Assembly (NCBI GenBank): GCA_014706295.1
Contig: JACSVZ010000001.1
Location: forward strand, 115,269,111 to 115,333,110
Length of the DNA: 64,000 nucleotides
Source: Lycocorax pyrrhopterus obiensis
Lineage: Eukaryota; Chordata; Aves; Passeriformes; Paradisaeidae
Direction: 5' to 3'
Below are positions 12,401 to 22,800 of this stretch, in pieces. Made by a program: the position numbers and the translations under genes. The notes below the pieces were generated by a model that was not told the DNA's origin, did no database searches, and worked only from the letters and a program-made list of their open reading frames with translations. Position 1 is the stretch's first letter, and every line of letters begins with the position of its first letter.

Positions 12401-14934
12401 CAGGGTACATTCGTCTGTCTGGAAACCACTGAGGGACAGATTCAAGAATATTAATAATAATAATAAAACTATGTAAAGTCGTGTCATATAATGGTAGTCT
12501 CATCACAAATATTCTCTTCACTTTATTTATCCTCCTTAAGGAAACTAGAAATGGACACAGGTCCAAGGGTGAACAGTGAAAATTATCGCAGGCACAGAGG
12601 GACTTTTGCTCTCTAGGTAGGGGAGTCATTTCTGACTAAAATTCTGCTCTTTCCCAATTCTCAGCATTATGTAACAGGACAATTTGTTCTTTATGAGAGT
12701 TAATACCTGTCTCCCAGCATCTGCACCCACCTACACACATTAAATAAGTAATTTAATTCTCTGACTCGGTGCAGCAATTGCTGTGGGCCTGCATGCCAGC
12801 AATTTAGGGGCTGGTTTGTATTTTTAGCTTGAAAAAGAGGAGACAAGGGGGTGTATCTATAATCTAATACAGGTATACACACCTGCTTCTCCCCCTGGTA
12901 GATTATTCAGGAGTTAATGCATTATAATGGAACTGTTTATATTTGTTAGTTATAGATTATTGCGCATTGCATGAAAGAAATCTGGCACCGTTCAGAAATC
13001 CTACTTTTATTCTGTGTTCTGCTTAGCCAAAAATATGCACATATGTACAGACACATTTTATTACACAGAGGCACTGCTGAATATAAATAGAGCATTTGTC
13101 AAACTTCAGATTAACATAAAAATAACATTGTGCAAATACCTGATTCTGCCAACCCACTGGCACATCCTCCACATTTTTAAGTGTTCTGCCTAAAGCAGCA
13201 TAGCTAAAAGATTGCATTAGTGGAAAGAAATAGGTGAAAATTCACCACAAATTACCCCAAAACAAGTAAGAGAGACAGCAGATGTCACTAATATGAGAAA
13301 ACATTGCTGACACGCCAGGGGACCTTCTGCTTAAACGATATCAGGGAATTAATGATGAAGCTCTGACGAGCTGAGAGCAGAATTGAGACAATGTCTCACA
13401 TACATCGTGGTGCCTGCTAGAATCAAGAAAATGACAACTTCTCTGTGTGAATCCACGGTTTAAAATAGAGGATTAAGCGAAAATCACGCAGAATGTTTTA
13501 AAATTTACCTCCCTGTTTGATGTATTTTGTATAAGCAACCAATATCAGTTGCCTACACGTGGAAGCAATGTTCTAAATGCTTCCCAAATCCTCTGCAAAC
13601 TGTGTCAACCTAAAGACAGAGAGGCTGTGGGTTATGCAAGAGATAAGGTGCTGCCAGGTGCTCTTACCTGAACGTTCACAAAGGTCTGAATGCCACTGGC
13701 TACACAAATTTTTTGTAAAAATTATGGTTTTAACCACAGTGCTAACAACACCTGCCCCTTGACACTAACCCCTTCTTGGGAAAGGACTTAGGTGACGTTC
13801 AGGTGACATTTTTAATGGAGACTTTGAGTTCTGTCAAAGGACACACAACTTCTCTACGGTGCTGCAGCAGAGCTTGGTAGAAATAGAAGCTGAACCCCTT
13901 TTTCACACTTTTTCAAACAATACTGAAGGTTTGAACTCATAAGGCGGGCACTTAATGCAGAGAGGATGTTTAGCCTTCCTCTGCTCCTTTTTCTGTATTC
14001 TACATCATCTGCACTCGTGAAGAGTGAAAGAGAAGCAAGAGAAAAGAGTCAATTATGTGGATTTTAGATGGTTATGTTTTTAGGCATTATTATAGAAAAT
14101 AATGCTTGCAGGGGATGAAGTGGGGCGGGACAGTGAAAGCTCCACAGGCCAAAAATAGTTAATTTGACTGAGATTTATGGGCTAAAATGTTGTTAATTAT
14201 CGCCCAAAACACTGTTGCACTCCAGGGCTTCTTGCCAGGTTCCGTCAGATCCAGATAACTTGAAAGAGATTTCACACTATCGTGGCAGTAAGTATCTAAG
14301 GGAAAAAATGTGTCAAATGATATCTATTAAAAAGAACATTTAGTGTAGATAAGGGCAAAGAAAAAGTTATAAAATCCTACTTACTGTACTAAAAATGTCA
14401 AATTGCCAGTTTCATTGTTTTATACATTTGTTGGCATCATCACAGGAATCTCTGTGAATGAAAGGGAATAGATTTTGCCACCTTTCTCTGAATTATGTGG
14501 GCCCCCACCACGACTGCTTTTCTTTATAGGTCCTGGTGTAGTAAGACAACATCTCAGTCCATGAAACACAGTCCTGTCAAAGCTGAGTAAGGAACTGGGA
14601 GTATTTCACACACACTGCAGCTGGAGTCAATTCTTCATTAGAACACAGCTCATAATTTTAGCAAGTGCACCTACTGTCAGAAATCAGCCTCAAAATATAA
14701 CAAATATGTCAATGCTAATCAGAAAAATAAATCTAAAAGGAAAATCCTCTCTTGAGCCTGAGCCCATGATGATTTGAAAGGGAGTAGTGGGTGATAGAAA
14801 TGGAAACTGTTATACTAACAGGGGTTTGCTCTCTTTTCTTTGAGGTCTGAAAGCATTTATGAAAAACAAACCCCATAAGTTTTAGCCTGATCTCTCAGCT
14901 AAGAAAGTTCTTAGTAGCTGACAGTGAAAACAAT
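9496..14934. other. Unique noncoding DNA
   Basis: No transposable element recognised. Contents are an A-rich stretch with CAA repeats (12272-12316), an (AAT)n run at about 12447-12466, and one block (13290-13560) of balanced, repeat-free sequence that looks like conserved noncoding DNA. Open frames up to 138 codons occur without supporting features. Confidence 0.5.
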
Positions 14935-15016
14935 TCAGTCTTCTTTATCACCATCCCACGAAATAGGTAGGTTTATGTATTATACAGAGGAATTCCAAAT
15001 CAAAGCTCGGAGTTTT
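14935..15016 (-). mobile_element. Possible MIR-type SINE fragment, reverse orientation
   Basis: The stretch 'aataggtaggtttatgtatt' followed by 'tacagaggaa' resembles the reverse complement of the MIR core ('gaggtaggt...tattat...tttacagatgagga'). Only about 80 diverged bases align by eye, with a gap where the ccccattt block should be. A second, clearer SINE of the same kind lies 160 bp downstream in the other orientation, which makes the call more plausible. It remains weak. Confidence 0.38.
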
Positions 15017-15175
15017 AAATTGCTTTACAATGTTAGATAAAGGGAGTCTGGAGCAGAATTTACAAATGCAGAAGCCAGTGGCCTTGACAGCAGTTTATTT
15101 ACATTCTGGTTTCTGTAGGTGTTGTGCTCTTTTTCAATAAAGAGCAGCCAGGACTTCTAACTTTGCTTTGCTGTG

Positions 15176-15396
15176 GCTGTGAGAGCTCAGCAGTTGTTAG
15201 AGCAGGAGCTCAGAAATTCTGGGTTCAGCTCCCCACTTGGGAACCAGTTTGGTGTGTGGCCTCGGAAGAGATACTCTAATTACTGGTGGCAATCTGGAGG
15301 TAGCATTTTATTTCCTGCCTTGCCAAAATAATGAAAGAATTAATTAAAGTTTGCAAAACACTACGAGATCCTGAGGCTAAATATTCTATAGAAGCA
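15176..15396 (+). mobile_element. Ancient tRNA-derived SINE, MIR/CORE type
   Basis: A tRNA-like head has an A-box region (gctcagcagttgttagagca, 15185-15204) and a B box (gggttcagctcc, 15220-15231). A core-like middle follows: 'gtgtgtggcctcggaagaga' corresponds to the MIR 'tgtgtgaccttgggcaag' block. The tail 'attaaagtttgcaaaacact' plus 'acgagatcctgaggc' and 'ctatagaagcac' corresponds to the tail 'gtttgtaaagcgctttgagatcctcgg...gcgctatagaagtgc' shared by amniote MIR-type SINEs and their LINE partners. It is strongly diverged, so an old insertion. It is not a functional tRNA gene: there is no acceptor-stem pairing and the arms are degraded. Confidence 0.62.
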
Positions 15397-17875
15397 CTAA
15401 TGATCTATCTCGTCTGGTTTTGACCATATGCACATAGTCAGTTTGATGTTTTTCCAGAAAAATCTCCTCTTGCCAGAATAACAAACTTGAGCTCTTCCTT
15501 ATTGCTCCATGCCATGATTTTTAATATAGAACAAAACAAGCTGTAAGTGATGCAGATTTCCTGCAAATATTCTCTTGATATTTCTTCATGATTTAAATAG
15601 CGTATATAAATTTATCCTTACATTTATGAAAAACTATTTGCTCAGCAGTCAGTGTTATCTAGTCTTCCAAAGAGTGTCTTCTAAGAAAATCGTAAACCAA
15701 ACCATTTGTCTTACACCTTATTTTCAGTAACACCACCACTCCCTCCTTCAAACTATAAAATTACCATTTGAGAAAACTCACATCTAAACCCACATCCCTG
15801 TGGATGACCAATGTCTTTCTCTACATGGCTTATTTAAAGCCTGCTGTGGTCACAAGAAAGAAGCTGTCTGGAAAACTGGATCACAGCCCTTCCATAGAGC
15901 ACTGATGCAGAGCAAAAACTCTTTCAAGGTAAAGGCTATTTTGTGTGCTAATCCAACCCCTGGAAGACAATAAGGCTTTTAGTTATTTATGACTTTCATT
16001 CAATAGTTTCGCTGCAACTTGGGAATTTCAGCTAAATCTTGAAAAACTAAGGGGAAAAAAAAAAAGGGGACAAGACAGTTTCATTTATCAAAACTGGGAC
16101 TTATGGCTAAGAAGTATGTTATTTTGGCAGTGACCTGTGTGAATAGTGAAGTCTGAAGGGCCCAGGTCCCTGATTGTTGAATAACAAAGTCAAAACTTGG
16201 TCCAAAAGACCACAGATGGATCAATTTCTATGCTGAAGGCAAGTCACAAGTGGCCAGGTCCTTTCTAGATGTAATTCTCTTAATGAACAAGCAGAAACCA
16301 CTTGCAGTTTCATGCACAATTTCTATTCTCCAGCTGTCTGTTAAAGTGCTCTCCTCCTCAGCTTTCGGGTGTATTATACACTTACAATGTCTTTATATTT
16401 AACTGGAAAGAGCAGTTATCTTACTTTCCTTCATTATTCCAATGTAGCAAGGAAAATTTTGGAGAAAGCCTCACTCACAGCTGCAAGAAGTTAATAGTGC
16501 ATGTGATAACAGGGCTTCGTCTTGACCGAAGAATGGAAAATCATGCTGCACTCCAGATGAGTAAATTTTGCACTGAATGGTTATTAGTCAGATTTCATTT
16601 TGGTCTCAGGAGCCAAAGCTTCTGCTTTTGTATCTTAGTGAGAGGCTTGGGCCAGTCTTTCCACTTTATCTTTAAGAAGATAACAGATCTTTATGGTCTT
16701 CTCCTCTATAAGAAAATAATAACTTGAGACATGTGGATGAAGGTATATTGGAGTAGAGCTGACTGAATTCCTTTGATTGAAAACCTCTCAATTCTACTTG
16801 ACAAACAGTTTCTCTCAAAATGTGCTTCTATTGCCTGTTTCTTTGTGGATGAGAGAAAAACACCTCGTTCTCTTGAAATTTGTTGTATAAGAGCAATTTA
16901 ACAGTTTTTATTGCATGGATTCTCTCTGGTTTATTTTTAGAAATATGAGGGTAAAAAAGAACAAGCTTGGTGGTGCTTTTGGTGAATTTTGAACTTGCTG
17001 CAATAACTTGCAGTCTAAAGTGATCCAGCCTTTAATTTTTTTTTTTTTACCTTGCCATATCTCAAAATAATGTCAACACATTGCAAAGCTGGATGCCATT
17101 AAGTACTTGAGGTGACTCTGTTTAGTGAGTCAGTACTTACTTTAAAAGACAACACAAGTGTCAGAAAATACAGAGATCTGTACCAGCCCTGAAAGTCTTT
17201 CCTGAGTTCTGGGCATAATAACAGATATTTGTATTTATTTCTTTTCCAAATCTGCTTGCTGTAGCTGCTGAATGTAAAATCAGGTAACATTATCCAGCCT
17301 GCTTAGCAACTTCAGGATGAAAAAGGTGATGTTTGCACAGCCATGTGGGAGCTGCAAGGCTCAGTGCCTATCTGTTAACATCCTCCCAAGGAAGGAGTTC
17401 AGGCTTATATGCAATCAGTAGGCTACGATCAGACTTATTATTGCACACAAGAAATTTGGTTGGCAATTATATCTTAGTGAACCATTGTCAGTGGCTGGGG
17501 TTATGGCTACAACTGTTTTATCATTATCCCCGCTGGGATTTTACTAGCAGCAGCACGCATCAGTCTGTGGATGGCTGTGCTGTATTACTGCTATGCCAGC
17601 TTGTTTCCTTGGATCCAGATCCAAACCCATTAAAATATTACAGCAAGGCGCACTGGATTTCCCCGGCTCAAGGTTGTAGGACGCATGTAAATCATGCAAG
17701 AGATTTTTTCATAACGGGGACAAGCCAAAAAATCGAGCCCAGCATCCAGCTCAATTTTCTCAGCATAAGTGACTCATTTTTTCGATGCCCAGCACCACCG
17801 TGAGCACCCCAGACTTGGTGCTGAGCCCCGCCGTCCCCCTGCCATGCTCCAATGTGGGCACAGGCACCCCGGCCG
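15397..17875. other. Unique noncoding DNA
   Basis: No repeat recognised apart from short T runs (for example 17037-17048). A 156-codon + strand open frame (17333-17803) has no detectable domain. Its last part runs into GC-rich sequence next to the CR1 at 17876, so I do not call it a gene. The stretch 17780-17875 is distinctly GC-rich compared with its left flank. Confidence 0.5.
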
Positions 17876-18080
17876 GGTTCAGGATGGACATCCGGAGGAA
17901 TTTCTTCACAGAATGGGTATTCAGACATTGGAATGGGCTGCTCAGGGAGGTGTTGGAGTTGCCATCTCTGGAGGTGCTTGAGGTGGCACTCAGTGCCGTG
18001 GCGGTGTTTGGTCACAGGTGGGACTCCATGCTGGACTCAGAGGTCTTTTCCAGCCTGATTGACTCTGCTGTTCTGTGATG
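17876..18080 (+). mobile_element. CR1 LINE 3' fragment
   Basis: Forward-strand CR1 3' UTR: 'gggttcaggatggacatcc', 'ggaggaatttcttcacagaa', 'cattggaatgggctgctcag', 'ggagttgccatctctggagg', 'ggtcacaggtgggactcc', 'gaggtcttttccagcctgat' and the terminal 'tctgtgatg'. Small internal gaps against the usual consensus lie near 'gtgcttgaggtggcact' and 'gtggcggtgtttgg'. It is the leftmost member of the element cluster at 17.9-19.7 kb. Confidence 0.95.
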
Positions 18081-18169
18081 TGAGGTGCCCCCATGAGGAC
18101 TCAGAACCCCACCCACGGCCGGGCTGTCCCTGCGGACCCTCACAGCCCTTCAGGGCACACCTGTGTCAC

Positions 18170-18620
18170 TGAAACTGTGCGAAAAACAAAAACCCTCCAA
18201 CAGCATTTATAGTGTTAGAGAATCAAGGCATTACTTTATTCTGGCCAGGATGTTGCTCTGGCCAGGATGTGCAACAGAAATAATTTCATCCACACATGGC
18301 CCAGGTTGTGCAGAGAAAATCATTCCATGCCACATGAATTTTACTAGATTTTTCGCAAACTTGATACAGTCAAAACCCATAGAAATTAATTGGCTCAATG
18401 TTCATTGGTCCCAAATTGTGCAGTTGTAAGTATTTAGTTTCCTATTGGATATGGATTTCTTTGCCTCTGATGCTAATTAGGTCCTCATTCCTTGGTCCTC
18501 TTATCTCTCTTTTCCCAGACCAGGTGTCTCCGACCATGCCAGGGGTGATGTTTGGAGTTGATGGCGTTATCTTTTGTGTATGTTCTGCGCTGTTCCCAGT
18601 CTGTTGAGATGCTGGGGTCA
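18170..18620 (-). mobile_element. Solo LTR of an endogenous retrovirus, reverse orientation
   Basis: On the - strand the segment runs TGATGACCCCAGCATCTC...GCACAGTTTCA, so it keeps the TG...CA ends of an LTR. It contains 'aattagcatcagaggcaaag', 'atccaataggaaac' and 'gggaccaatgaacattgagc'. Near its 3' end are AATAAA (complement of 18235-18240) and 'ctataaatgctgttggaggg'. This layout matches ERVK-type LTRs known from bird genomes (from memory). No retroviral coding region lies on either side, so it appears to be a solo LTR. I could not find a convincing 5-6 bp target duplication. It contains a 17-bp-period duplication at 18240-18270. Confidence 0.65.
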
Positions 18621-18694
18621 TCAGGCCTCACCTGGTGGAACAATGCCCTGGAAAGCAACTTCAATTCCCTTCCCCCGGGGCAAAGGTGAACGTA

Positions 18695-18753
18695 GGTCAT
18701 ACTTGATGATCTCAAAGGTCTTTTCCAACCAACTTCATTCTGCAATTCTGTGA
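18695..18753 (+). mobile_element. CR1 LINE extreme 3' tail
   Basis: The motif 'cttgatgatctcaaaggtc' followed by 'ttttccaaccaacttcattc' and a degraded octamer end ('tgcaattctgtgaa') is the last 60 bp of a forward CR1. The upstream part (18621-18694) is not clearly CR1. The fragment may be the stump of a copy interrupted by the neighbouring LTR. Confidence 0.8.
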
Positions 18754-18814
18754 AAACTGACTAAAGTTACATAAAAAAACCCTTTAAATTTTGTATCATC
18801 TCCAGCACCTGGGG

Positions 18815-18930
18815 CAGCGCGGCTCCATCCACCCCGGGGCCGGGCGGGCCCGGCGGCCGCAGGTGCGGCTCTGCCCCGCGGAGCCCCGTGCGGTTCTTAG
18901 GCGGTGCCGCGGGTGCCCATCCCGCCCATT
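18815..18930. other. CpG-rich micro-island between CR1 copies
   Basis: By eye about 17 CpG dinucleotides fall in roughly 115 bp, against very few per kilobase in the surrounding DNA. No CR1 signature is visible in it and no exon can be supported, although short frames are open on both strands. Possibilities are the GC-rich 5' part of a retroelement, a displaced promoter fragment or a conserved island. Confidence 0.6.
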
Positions 18931-19164
18931 CAAGGCTGTTCCTCCAGGCTTTGTGGGCAGGAATTTCGGTGTCTGAGCATTCCCCTCGGACGACCATGTG
19001 GAGGTGGGTGCAATACCACCCGGCTCTGGGGGGTGGCTGTGTCTTCTGAGCATCCCTTAATGCTTTAGGATGTGCAGCAGTGACATGATTTTGTGCTGGT
19101 GCTTGTAATGCGTTGGGGTGAACTTTTAGGAACTGAGCTCATGTCTGAGGAACTCATCCTGTAC

Positions 19165-19672
19165 TTGGCACTGATGAGGGGCACCTCAAGTGCTGTGTCC
19201 TGTTCTGGGTCCCTCAGTTCAGGAAAGCCAATGAGGGGCTGGAGCGTGACCGGACATGGATAATGGAGCTGGGGAAGGGTCAGGAGCACAAGTCCCATGA
19301 GGGAGCTGAGGGTGTTCAGCCTGGAGGAAAGGAGGCTCAGGCAGGATGTTCTCACTCTCTGCAACCATCTAAAGGAGCCAGGTGGGGTTCAGCCTCTTCT
19401 CCCAGGGAACCAGCAGCAGGATATGAGGACATGGCTTCAAGCTGCACCAGGGGAGGTTCAGGTTGGACATTGGAGGAATTTCTTCATGGAAGGGGTGATG
19501 AGATATTGGGATGGGCTACCCAGGGTTGTGGCAGAGTCCTCATCCCTGAAGGTTTTTAAGGAAAGACTGGACATGGCAGTCAGGGCCATGGTCTGGTTGA
19601 CATGATGGTGTTCAGCCACAGGTTGGACTCAATGACCTCAGAGGCTTTTTCCAATTTCATTGATTCCATTGC
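19165..19672 (+). mobile_element. CR1 LINE 3' fragment, about 500 bp
   Basis: This is the longest CR1 piece in the window. In order it carries 'tgtcctgttctgggtccctc', 'gagcacaagtcccatgaggg', 'gcctggaggaaaggaggctc', 'ccaggggaggttcaggttgg', 'gaggaatttcttcatggaag', 'gggatgggctacccagggtt', 'ggttggactcaatgacctca' and a worn terminal 'attgattccattgct'. It covers the end of ORF2 and the 3' UTR. Open frames of about 100 codons on both strands lie entirely inside this repeat and are not genes. The 5' boundary is approximate. Confidence 0.94.
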
Positions 19673-19849
19673 TCTAAGAATGAGCAGGGCAAGGAGGTGA
19701 GCTTTGCTGAGGGGCTATGCCAGGTGACCCAGGCTCTGAAGAGAAACTGAGGAATGGTCTCTGAGGTTTCACCCCAAGTGCTTGATCTGGTCTTTCTCCA
19801 CTTTCCTGGTCAGCACTGGAATGCCATTGAAAAGTGTAACTGATGCTAC

Positions 19850-19880
19850 AAAAAAAAAAAAAAAAAAAAAGAGAGAGAGA
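19850..19880. repeat. Poly-A (21) plus (GA)5
   Basis: A run of 21 A is followed directly by five GA units. It lies about 180 bp past the CR1 and is not that element's tail, because CR1 ends in octamers rather than poly-A. Confidence 0.9.
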
Positions 19881-22800
19881 AATAGTTTTGAGTCTGGAGC
19901 TGCTCAGATGATGTGATTTACAGAGCATGTCCCTCCAGCATTCTTGGAGTTTGTACTGAGCTCTCTTTAACATGAGGTTCATGGCCATAGCATAACTTCA
20001 CTTATCTTTTACTTGTGTACAACATATTTATTGAAGACGTGCAAAACACTGGAGTAAACATTTGTAGAAATTCTGGAGGATAAGGAGTTGCCACAACAGA
20101 AAGACACTTTACTGCTAGTTTATTTAAGAGTATTTATCTAGTGCCAGTTTGGGTGATTTTTAGATGTTGTGCTATTAAAAGCTATTTTCCTTAAAGTTTG
20201 TAATTATTTGAAAGTTACTATGCAATCTGAAGAGTTAAAGAATTATCTGTGTTTATGCATACATGGAATTGAAAAGTAATGTGGGATAAGAGGGAGAATC
20301 TGGTGCTTCTAAAGAGACCAAACATCTGTAGAATGGTCACTTTCTGTGTGTATTCCATGCAGAGTCAAGGGAAAGGAGCAAATATTTTAAGTATATTTCA
20401 CATTGTTGCAAGGTGACAGCTTTTTAAAGAGACAATTTCTGGGTATCTGTCAGTGTACAAATGAGCAGAAGATTGTTGTTACTGGGAGTGCAGAGGTGTT
20501 ACTGCAGCCTCCAGAGCTGCAGTATTGCCAGCCTTGTGGACTCTGGAATTCAATAAACCAGAGAAGTGATTTCCATGATGAAACTGTGGATGCAGAAAAG
20601 CCTGTTCCTCACATGGTCCTTTTTTTCCCAGGTTTGATATTTCAAGTAACAGATTACCTTGGTGCCCCAGGAAAGAGGACATTCAACACTAAAAATGGCC
20701 TGGTTTTGCCAGCACAGTTTTGTTCCAGATCACAAAAAAAGTTTCTTGCTTGTATCAGTTAGTGTTATTCCAAAATAACTTTGAAATCTACAATGTTTAA
20801 GGCAAGTAGACCAAGCATGTCCTTACAGAAGAAGCTACAAAGGGATGGAAGTGTTTCTGCTAAGGGTGACCCAGTGTTCAGGAATTGAACAGGAAATGTA
20901 ACCAGGCACCCAAAATTAAACCCAGCATGCTTATTCCATTTGCCTTTCTCTGATTGACTTGCCTTTGGCTGGTGCCTGTCAGCTTCTCCAAAACCCCTCT
21001 GCATTTTGCCTTGCTGTTCTGGGCTTGGGGAGTACAAAACTGATATCTGCAGTCAAATCATCATCCAATGTGATAGTATTCTAATGCCTAGAATGTTTTT
21101 TCTGCAATTATTGCTCAGATTTGGCTTTGCAACGCTGCACATCACCCACAGGTCAAGAAATGCCAAAGACTGGCTCTTAGGCCATGTTTGCACTCAGCTA
21201 AATTCCAGGTGGCAGCAATTCTAGGTGCTCATTTGCTGTGTTTTAGGCTCTTGGAGTAGGGCAGCCATCTCAAAGGTCCACGTTAGATGATAGGAAAAAT
21301 AAATACCAACAGGGAATTAAAAAATAAATAATGCTCCTGCTAAGCTAAGATGACAGCGTTTTACAAAAGAATCTGGCATCAAAAGGAGGGAAAAAGCACT
21401 GCTGGGAATTTTCTGTTTTTAGAACTGGCAGATTACAGCCCAGAACAGCACACAAGGAGCTGGTGAGTAATACCCGTTGTATTCTTACTGGCACCTGGAT
21501 GGCTGCCAACATCTTCATTTCAGTAATTGTGCTCTCATAGCTGTACTGTGTGAGAAGCAGATCCTGGGGACAATGAGATAGAAGTTGGATTTGTTTTTTT
21601 TTTTCAGGTATTTATAAACTACTGAGTGTTTTATCAAGAAAGATAACACAATTTAATAAGGCTAGTGGGATTTGAATTAGTATTGTACAATGAAATGAAT
21701 GTAAGCAGCCTTAACTCTTAACTTGAACATTTCAACTTAATTACTTAAACTTTTAATTTTTGGATTTCCTGCACAGCCAGAAAATGGGAATTTTGCTAGA
21801 AAGATCTTTCTTCAGCATATGGAAATGTGTGTTGGTTCTGATGTACTTAAATTTGTAGAGTAAACTTAACTATTGGTGTGCAAGGGAGTCCTACTCATGT
21901 TTACTAAATCCCCTTTTTTTTCCCTCAGTGAATGTGTCACATAGCCAGTTACTCATGGAAATCAATTTTTAAATACTTGTGCATGTCTGTTTTCAGAAGT
22001 AGGTTACGTTTGTTCATCCAGTCAGGAGAGGGAAAAATACCAGCTTACCTTTTTTGAGCCCTGAATACTGGCAGCTGAGCTCTACGTGGGGAAACGCTGC
22101 AGAGAAATTTGGCTACATCTGAATAATGCAATTCCATTCACAGCATTCTAGGAACAGGATGAAAAGAGAGAGAGGCTAAGTTTGTCAAACGTACTGTTTG
22201 TGGCGAATTGCTCATTCAGCTTTAACAAGCACTCAGCAGCTGCTGTGCTTTGCGTGCTGCTGAAGCTGCCCTCGAATAGTGACAGGTATTGGGGAGTCTC
22301 CTCCCTGGCTCGGCGTGCACGCTGCGCCATCAGAAGTGTTTTCCCATAGCTCCAGGCCGTATCAGCCGTCCCCATCTCATCCTCTGTTCAATTAAGACAT
22401 GATGTGCTTCTCTTCCTCACTGCTTTCCTTTTATCTCCCCTTCTTCTATTTCTATGACATTTTTCTTCTCCCCATTAGAGTTGCTCCTGAATACTGATAA
22501 GGTTAAATTTGCTGTAAATTACTGGAGAAATAGGCCGGCCCCGTGGTGCCTGGTATCTTGCAAACATCAAACCTTTCATGTTCAGAGGCTTCCAAGAATT
22601 ATCTGAGTTTTCAGCCTTTATTTTTCACAAGGTTTAAACCCAAATGCTTTTTTTTTTTTTAAGCTGCTTTCTTACTCCTCGTACTTGCAAAGTTCCCCTG
22701 CGAAGGCTCAATGCAAACTAAAGTAAAATTCTCTCTCAGGCCTGTTTTAGTGATGAAGACTTAGAAAGCCTCGGAAGCTGGGCTGGCCCGACAGTGAGGC

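Noticed and set aside
15185..15231. Possible tRNA gene (A and B boxes)
   Set aside because: No acceptor stem or anticodon arm can be formed; the context shows it is the head of a decayed SINE.
16560..16690. Another possible MIR relic ('gaggcttgggccagtctttcc')
   Set aside because: Only one short block resembles the MIR core and there are no A/B boxes or tail, so it is too weak to list.
17333..17803. 156-codon open frame on the + strand
   Set aside because: No recognisable motif; it runs into GC-rich sequence beside a CR1 and has no supporting splice sites.
18160..18630. Target-site duplication around the 18.2-18.6 kb LTR
   Set aside because: No matching 4-6 bp direct repeat at the two inferred ends; boundaries may be off or the site has decayed.
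19263..19605. Two overlapping + strand frames of about 100 codons
   Set aside because: Wholly inside a forward CR1 3' fragment.
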